A DNA stretch of 64,000 nt from Cannabis sativa (Eukaryota > Streptophyta > Magnoliopsida > Rosales > Cannabaceae), in the NCBI RefSeq assembly GCF_029168945.1, contig NC_083603.1, positions 2,108,001-2,172,000 of the forward strand, read 5' to 3'. The stretch's first letter is position 1; each line of letters opens with the position of its first letter. Below, piece after piece: positions 59,461 to 64,000 of the stretch. Below the pieces are notes generated by a model. That model was not told where the DNA came from, did not search any database, and worked only from the letters and a program-made list of their open reading frames with translations. The translations under genes were made by a program, and so were the position numbers.

Positions 59461-59682
59461 GAGAAGTGCTAGAAGGTACTAGTGGTGCTTTTTTTTTTGA
59501 TAAGTAGGGTACCAATAGTGCTTAGCACATTTCTATGTGTTAATATTGCTATTGATCTAACTAAATATCAGGTCCTATATAATTTAATATAATAGCTTTT
59601 AGGGAGTATCGCTAACCAATCGCAACGCGACATGTCAAGAAGGTGCTAGACACTACTGGTACATAATAACTCTATATATATA
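59461..59682. mobile_element. MULE-type MITE with an internal insertion
   Basis: It has family ends GAGAAGTGCTAGAAGGTACT and GGTACATAATAACTC. The interior matches 3963-4142, but a T-run and a partial repeat of the end (GGGTACCAATAGTGCTTAGC) sit near the left. Confidence 0.6.
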
Positions 59683-60580
59683 TATTAATTATACACCGTT
59701 ATATAAAAAATTGAATTATAAAATAGTTTTTTTTTTCTCTTTAACTAAAAAAACCCAATGTTTCAATTGTTTATTTTACACTAAAAGCAGTCTCGTCAGT
59801 TTCTTTATTTTATTATTTAAAATATTTTATTAAAATTTTAATTTTTTTATTTGAACTCAACACTTTTACAGTATACAATATATACATTAATTTCTTTATT
59901 ATTTTTCTTTATATATCATTTAAATATATTTTTATTTATATAAACAAAAAAAAAATAAAAAAGTGAAAGAGAAATTATTAAAATATTGTTTGAAGCATAA
60001 ATATTACTTCTTTATATATGTAAAAATGCACTAATTATAATAAAACTTTGAGCTATTTTAGCTTATTTGATAGAGCTCTTTTTTAACAAAACTTCTTTAT
60101 ATTTTATCTTTTAAACTATTTTAGCTAATTTTATGTGTGTTCTAAAACATACAAGGTCAGAAAAGTTAGACCCGCACTTAGGGCCTACCGTCCACCCATC
60201 TTAAGAATTTAAATAAAAAATATTTTTTAAAAATATATATATTTTAATAATTTTTGAAAATATAATTTATTCTTATAATAAAGACACATTTTTGTTTTCT
60301 TCTTAAGACCCATTTCATAAGCATAAGTAATTAATTATAACAGACACAAAAATATATATATATATATATGATGATCGATGTATATAATTAATTAGTGTGT
60401 GAGAATGGTTGAATGGAGCTTTCGGCCATCACTATCCATGTTGGAATTAAAGGCTTGTATCTAATAACCACTACTAACTTAAATATTAGAGAGACTGCTA
60501 ATTATAATTTATTATTACAATTTTTATGTCTAAAATCATATTTTAGAATATTTTTTTTATTTTTTTTCATAATAATAATA

Positions 60581-60786
60581 TTCGTTATAGTTACAATATT
60601 ATTTCTGTGAATTTTCGAAAAATTTCGAATAATTTACAATATTGAAAATCGAATTTTCTAGATATTCTAGTCTAAATCTACGTATGCATGCCTGTTCAAT
60701 TCAAGCTTATTTTTAGTACTGTAAATTATTCGAAATTTTTTAAATTAAAATTTATAAAGATATTATTGTAACTATAACGAATACCG
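60581..60786. repeat. Palindromic MITE, related to 53365-53755
   Basis: TTCGTTATAGTTACAATATT at the left is mirrored by TATTGTAACTATAACGAATA at the right. A flank with TTCCGCATGTG (about 60817-60860) also matches the larger copy. Confidence 0.6.
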
Positions 60787-61318
60787 CGCGCCATGAATTT
60801 TTTTAAAAAAAGAAATATTCCGCATGTGTTTTTACGCATAAGTATTGACTAAAAATTGTAATAAGAAGTTGACCATATCATTGTTAAAATTTAAAATAAA
60901 ATAAATAAAATTCTATCTCAAAATTAATTAAAAACAATCTATTTATCTTATATATAATAGTTAACTACACGTACATACAATTTTTTTTTTTGTTTTTAAT
61001 AATAATTATGTATACATAGATATACAACACATTAATATATGTGCTTTCTATAAATTACACGTGTCATTTTTATAGGTCACCTTTAATTGCTCTTGAACCT
61101 TCCCATATTCATACTCTTGTCTAAAAAAATTAAGAAGATTAGAACAAAGGAGTTATTATTGTTACTTACTTGGTATGTATATAGTTTGATTACTATAGTC
61201 TATATATATTATATATATATGTAAGTTAAAATAAAACATTATAAATGAAAGAGTACACTAGTAGATATATATTCATGTACAATTAATAATAGTTTTTTCT
61301 AGTTATAAGTGTAACTTT

Positions 61319-61828
61319 ATGGGGAGAGATGGGCCTCTAGTAAATAAGGGTACTTCTATGGATAATTTATGGGGCCATAAAGCCGAACCTTGGCAAGATG
61401 AGGAGATGGCTTTATCAAAGTTTTTTCAAACCCAAGGAAAGTTGCTCTATGATCTTAAAAATTTTGGGGAGATGGACTTATTTGAAATAAAAAAGTTGGG
61501 AGGTGACACTGGTGTGAAGCCCACCTCGGATACTAATGAGAGAACTACGCCTTTTGAGAAAAGGAAATCTGAAGGTTCGGCTTCGTTTTGTTCTCGACCT
61601 CATAAAATTTTTAGAGGGCACCCAAAAATTGTTAGAGGTTTTCAGTGGGATACAAAGGAGCGGGACTCTGAATCCCAGGTGGCTTACAGTTTCCCGAGCT
61701 ACAACAATGGAATTTCGAGGAACCATCTGTTGGGTCCGTTTATGATTGAGGAAGCTGGCTCCAGCTTGTCTGTGCGCTCGCAAACCCCTGTGGAGGAGAA
61801 TGTCATATCTCCTCCACAGGAGCCATGA
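61319..61828 (+). CDS. LINE ORF1 C-terminal remnant
   Basis: This 169-aa open frame is immediately upstream of the LINE ORF2 and overlaps it by the four bases ATGA (61825-61828). It is hydrophilic, rich in Ser, Lys and Pro, with no zinc knuckle and no domain that I recognise. It resembles the variable tail that follows the RNA-binding part of plant L1 ORF1 proteins. The N-terminal part seems to be missing, so the element is probably 5'-truncated near 61317 and the first Met is not the true start. Confidence 0.55.
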   Translation: MGRDGPLVNKGTSMDNLWGHKAEPWQDEEMALSKFFQTQGKLLYDLKNFGEMDLFEIKKLGGDTGVKPTSDTNERTTPFEKRKSEGSASFCSRPHKIFRGHPKIVRGFQWDTKERDSESQVAYSFPSYNNGISRNHLLGPFMIEEAGSSLSVRSQTPVEENVISPPQEP

Positions 61829-63828
61829 GAGGCATCGCTTGGAACTGTAGAGGGTTAGGGCAGACCTCTACAGTTCTTGAACTGAAGTCCCTGATTAGAG
61901 CTCGCACCCCTGACTTTGTCTTCCTATCCGAGCTTAAAGTGGATGCTACACCTCTGGTACGTATGCTAAAATCTCTCCACTTTTATTTTAATATTATTGT
62001 GCCGCCTATTGGTATAGCTGGGGGAATTCTCTTGGCTTGGAAGTTTGGATTTGATTTTGAGTGTATAGATTGCTCTCATAACCATATCACTGGTCTTGTT
62101 TATTCGGATCCTCCGTCACACCCTTGGCTCCTCTCGTGTGTGTATGGCCCTCCTTACCAAAATGCTAAGAAGAAGTTTTGGTCTGAGCTGATGGACACTG
62201 GGGATAGGTTTGGCGGGCCCTGGTTGATATTGGGAGATACTAATTTTGTTTTAAGTAACTCGGAACGGGAAGGATCCTCGGGTAGAGACCCCTTTATCCC
62301 CTTTATTACCACCCTTGTGGATTCTAGAGGCCTTATTAATATGCCCATTCAAGGTGATAAGATGACTTGGGATAATCACCGTTCTGGTAGGAGCCATGTG
62401 AAATCTGCCCTCGATAAAGGTTTGATTAATGGAGCTTGGTTGAATCTGTTCCCTAAAGCTGTTCTTTGCTCCTCCCAGACTTGTAATTCTGATCATAGAC
62501 CTATTTGTCTTATCTCGAGTGGTGTGGAGCCGAAATTTAAAAGAAGATTCAGATTTGAGGAAGGCTGGACGAGAGATGAAAGGAGTAAACTGGTGGTTGC
62601 CAATGCGTGGGTGTCAGTTGTTCACCCCTGGGCCCCAGCGCGAGTCTACAAGAAAGTTGGAGCGACTCGTGTTGCTCTTCTCAATTGGAATCGATTGCAA
62701 TATGGTAAAGTGGACTCGACCATAAAGGAACTGGAACAACAACTTGATCAGTTGCAGCGTTTACCGGCGGGAGAGAGGAATTGGAACACGGAACGTGATA
62801 TTCGGTGCTCCCTGAATGAGACTTTGGCCAGAAAAGCTATTTATTGGAAGCAACGGGCTAGAATTTCTTGGCTGAAAGAAGGTGACAAGTGCTCGAAATT
62901 TTTTTTCCTCTCGGCTGCTATTAAAGGAAGAAGAAATGCCATTGAGAGTATTCTGGATCGGAACAATGTCTGGATTTCTGATCGAGAATTAATCGGACGG
63001 GAATTCATGAATTTCTTCTCTAATATATTCTTGAGGCCTGATGATGGACAAGGATTTGATTGTAGACATTTGTTTCAAGAAAGGATATCTCAAGTGGATC
63101 AGGACGAGCTTATCCAGACTCCTTCTTTTGAGGAAATTAGGAAAACCCTCTTTGATATGAACAATCATAAGGCGCCGGGGCCGGACGGGATGTCAGTGCT
63201 TTTTTACAAGCATTACTGGGAGTCTGTTGGAGATGATTTTTGTGAAGCGGTTTCTGATTTCTTTGTGAATGGCAAAATGCACAAGGGCATTAATGCCACG
63301 AATATTGTTCTAATTCCAAAAGTCCAGAACCCAAAGAGACCTAATCACTTTAGGCCTATATCACTTTGTAATGTGGTTTATAAGGTTATATCCAAAATTG
63401 TGGCCAATAGGGTTAAACCTATTCTACCTAGCCTCATTCATCCCACTCAAGCTGCTTTTGTCCCAGGTAGAAATATTCAGGATAACAATGTCATTGTTCA
63501 AGAAATCATCCACTCGTTTAATAGGAAACGAGGCAAAGAAGGGTTTTTTGCAGTAAAAATTGATCTTGTAAAAGCCTACGATAGATTAAGCTGGAGATTT
63601 ATTGATCATGTTCTCTCGAGCTATGGCTTTCCTCAGAAATTCTGCGGCTGGGTATCTCAGTGTATAACTACCACTTCTCTGAATATTTGTCTTAATGGGG
63701 GTCAGGTTGGTAAGATTAATCCTACATGCGGTCTGCGACAAGGGGACCCGCTTTCACCCTACCTATTTATATGTGCCGCTGATGTTTTATCTAGGCTTTT
63801 GGAAGAGGCTCTTGGTTTGGGCACTATT
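61825..63828 (+). CDS. LINE (plant L1-type) ORF2: endonuclease and reverse transcriptase, interrupted
   Basis: This open frame encodes an apurinic-type endonuclease in residues 1 to about 230 (start MRGIAWNCRGLG, catalytic-type SELK, GDTNFVLSNSEREG, SDHRP). A reverse transcriptase begins near residue 450: NHKAPGPDGMS, ATNIVLIPKVQNP, FRPISLCNVVYKVISKIVAN, QAAFVPGRNIQDN, AVKIDLVKAYDRLSW (catalytic Asp) and GLRQGDPLSPYLFICAADVL. The second catalytic motif (ADD) is missing, because after EEALGLGTI the sequence passes into an inserted LTR at 63829. The frame then ends by chance at 63852. The copy had an undamaged frame until then, so it was fairly young when hit. It is not functional as it stands. 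Confidence 0.9.
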
Positions 63829-64000
63829 TGTTGGGTTTTATGCCCTAAATAAAACTCATTTCAATATAATCAGATTTACTTATTAATATAGATCAGAAAT
63901 AACATTTAATGTTGCATGGTTCACATGATTTATTTCATGATTATATGTACATAATGTATAAATTCATCTGAAACCCTTTTCACATACTTGATCCTGTTTA
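63829..64000 (+). mobile_element. Start of a copia-type LTR inserted in the LINE
   Basis: TGTTGGGTTTTATGCCCTAA begins exactly where similarity to LINE ORF2 stops. TGTTGG starts of this kind are common for plant copia LTRs. The element continues past the window, so its strand, length and target duplication cannot be determined; the plus orientation follows the usual TGTTGGG start. Confidence 0.7.

Larger units (their letters stand above)
55431..61318. other. AT-rich intergenic region
   Basis: No host gene is visible in nearly 6 kb. It contains scattered MITE remnants (listed), a G-rich patch at 57770-57880 whose open frame is not gene-like, and many AT microsatellites. Promoters or non-coding RNAs cannot be excluded. 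Confidence 0.5.

Noticed and set aside
1..64000. CRISPR arrays, operons, prophage or other bacterial systems
   Set aside because: The sequence is plant nuclear DNA. Short repeats here are microsatellites and transposon parts without regular unique spacers.

Overview
The window is nuclear DNA from a flowering plant, most likely a eudicot. It is very AT-rich. Its genes have short exons with GT-AG introns and are separated by long intergenic stretches full of short transposon remnants. I cannot fix the species from sequence alone. The only other gene-like material is transposon-derived or organelle-derived (a plastid 23S rRNA fragment).

Layout, left to right. A complete Cassandra-type TRIM retrotransposon (371-1310, 5S rRNA-like sequence in each LTR) sits just downstream of a three-exon LEA_2 membrane-protein gene (1453-3703, minus). 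Next is about 6.7 kb of repeats, then a tRNA-Ser(GCU) gene (10397-10478, plus). A MYB46/MYB83-like R2R3-MYB gene (11251-15753, minus) has one 3.4-kb intron full of small transposons. After a repeat-rich spacer holding a solo Cassandra LTR and a hAT-like element comes a six-exon gene for mitochondrial ATP synthase subunit OSCP (21579-25337, minus). A hAT-like element and a 70-aa small-protein gene (27042-27254, plus) follow. Then come a six-exon gene of unknown function (28511-30809, minus) with mitosis-type promoter motifs, and a seven-exon BIG BROTHER-like RING E3 ligase gene (32303-34991, minus) whose first intron carries the plastid rRNA fragment. Two tandem ADP/ATP carrier genes (38810-41108 and 43702-45792 including leaders, both minus) follow. 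The last 18 kb has no host gene that I can recognise. It holds LINE pieces, a 1.85-kb solo LTR, palindromic MITEs, an inverted-arm Cassandra derivative, and at the right edge a LINE whose reverse transcriptase is interrupted by a copia-type LTR running out of the window.

Functionally the genes are independent housekeeping and developmental loci, not a pathway or operon. OSCP and the two ADP/ATP carriers are both parts of mitochondrial ATP production and export. MYB46/83 homologues control secondary walls, BIG BROTHER homologues limit organ size, and the 28511-30809 gene looks G2/M-regulated from its promoter. The least routine observations are the three structural states of Cassandra (complete, solo, inverted), the plastid insert in an intron, the cluster of MSA motifs, the repeated GTCGTTT palindromes, and the conserved promoter block of the duplicated carriers. 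I found no evidence for a wholly new system. Exon coordinates come from reading splice sites and frames by eye and may be off by a base in places.
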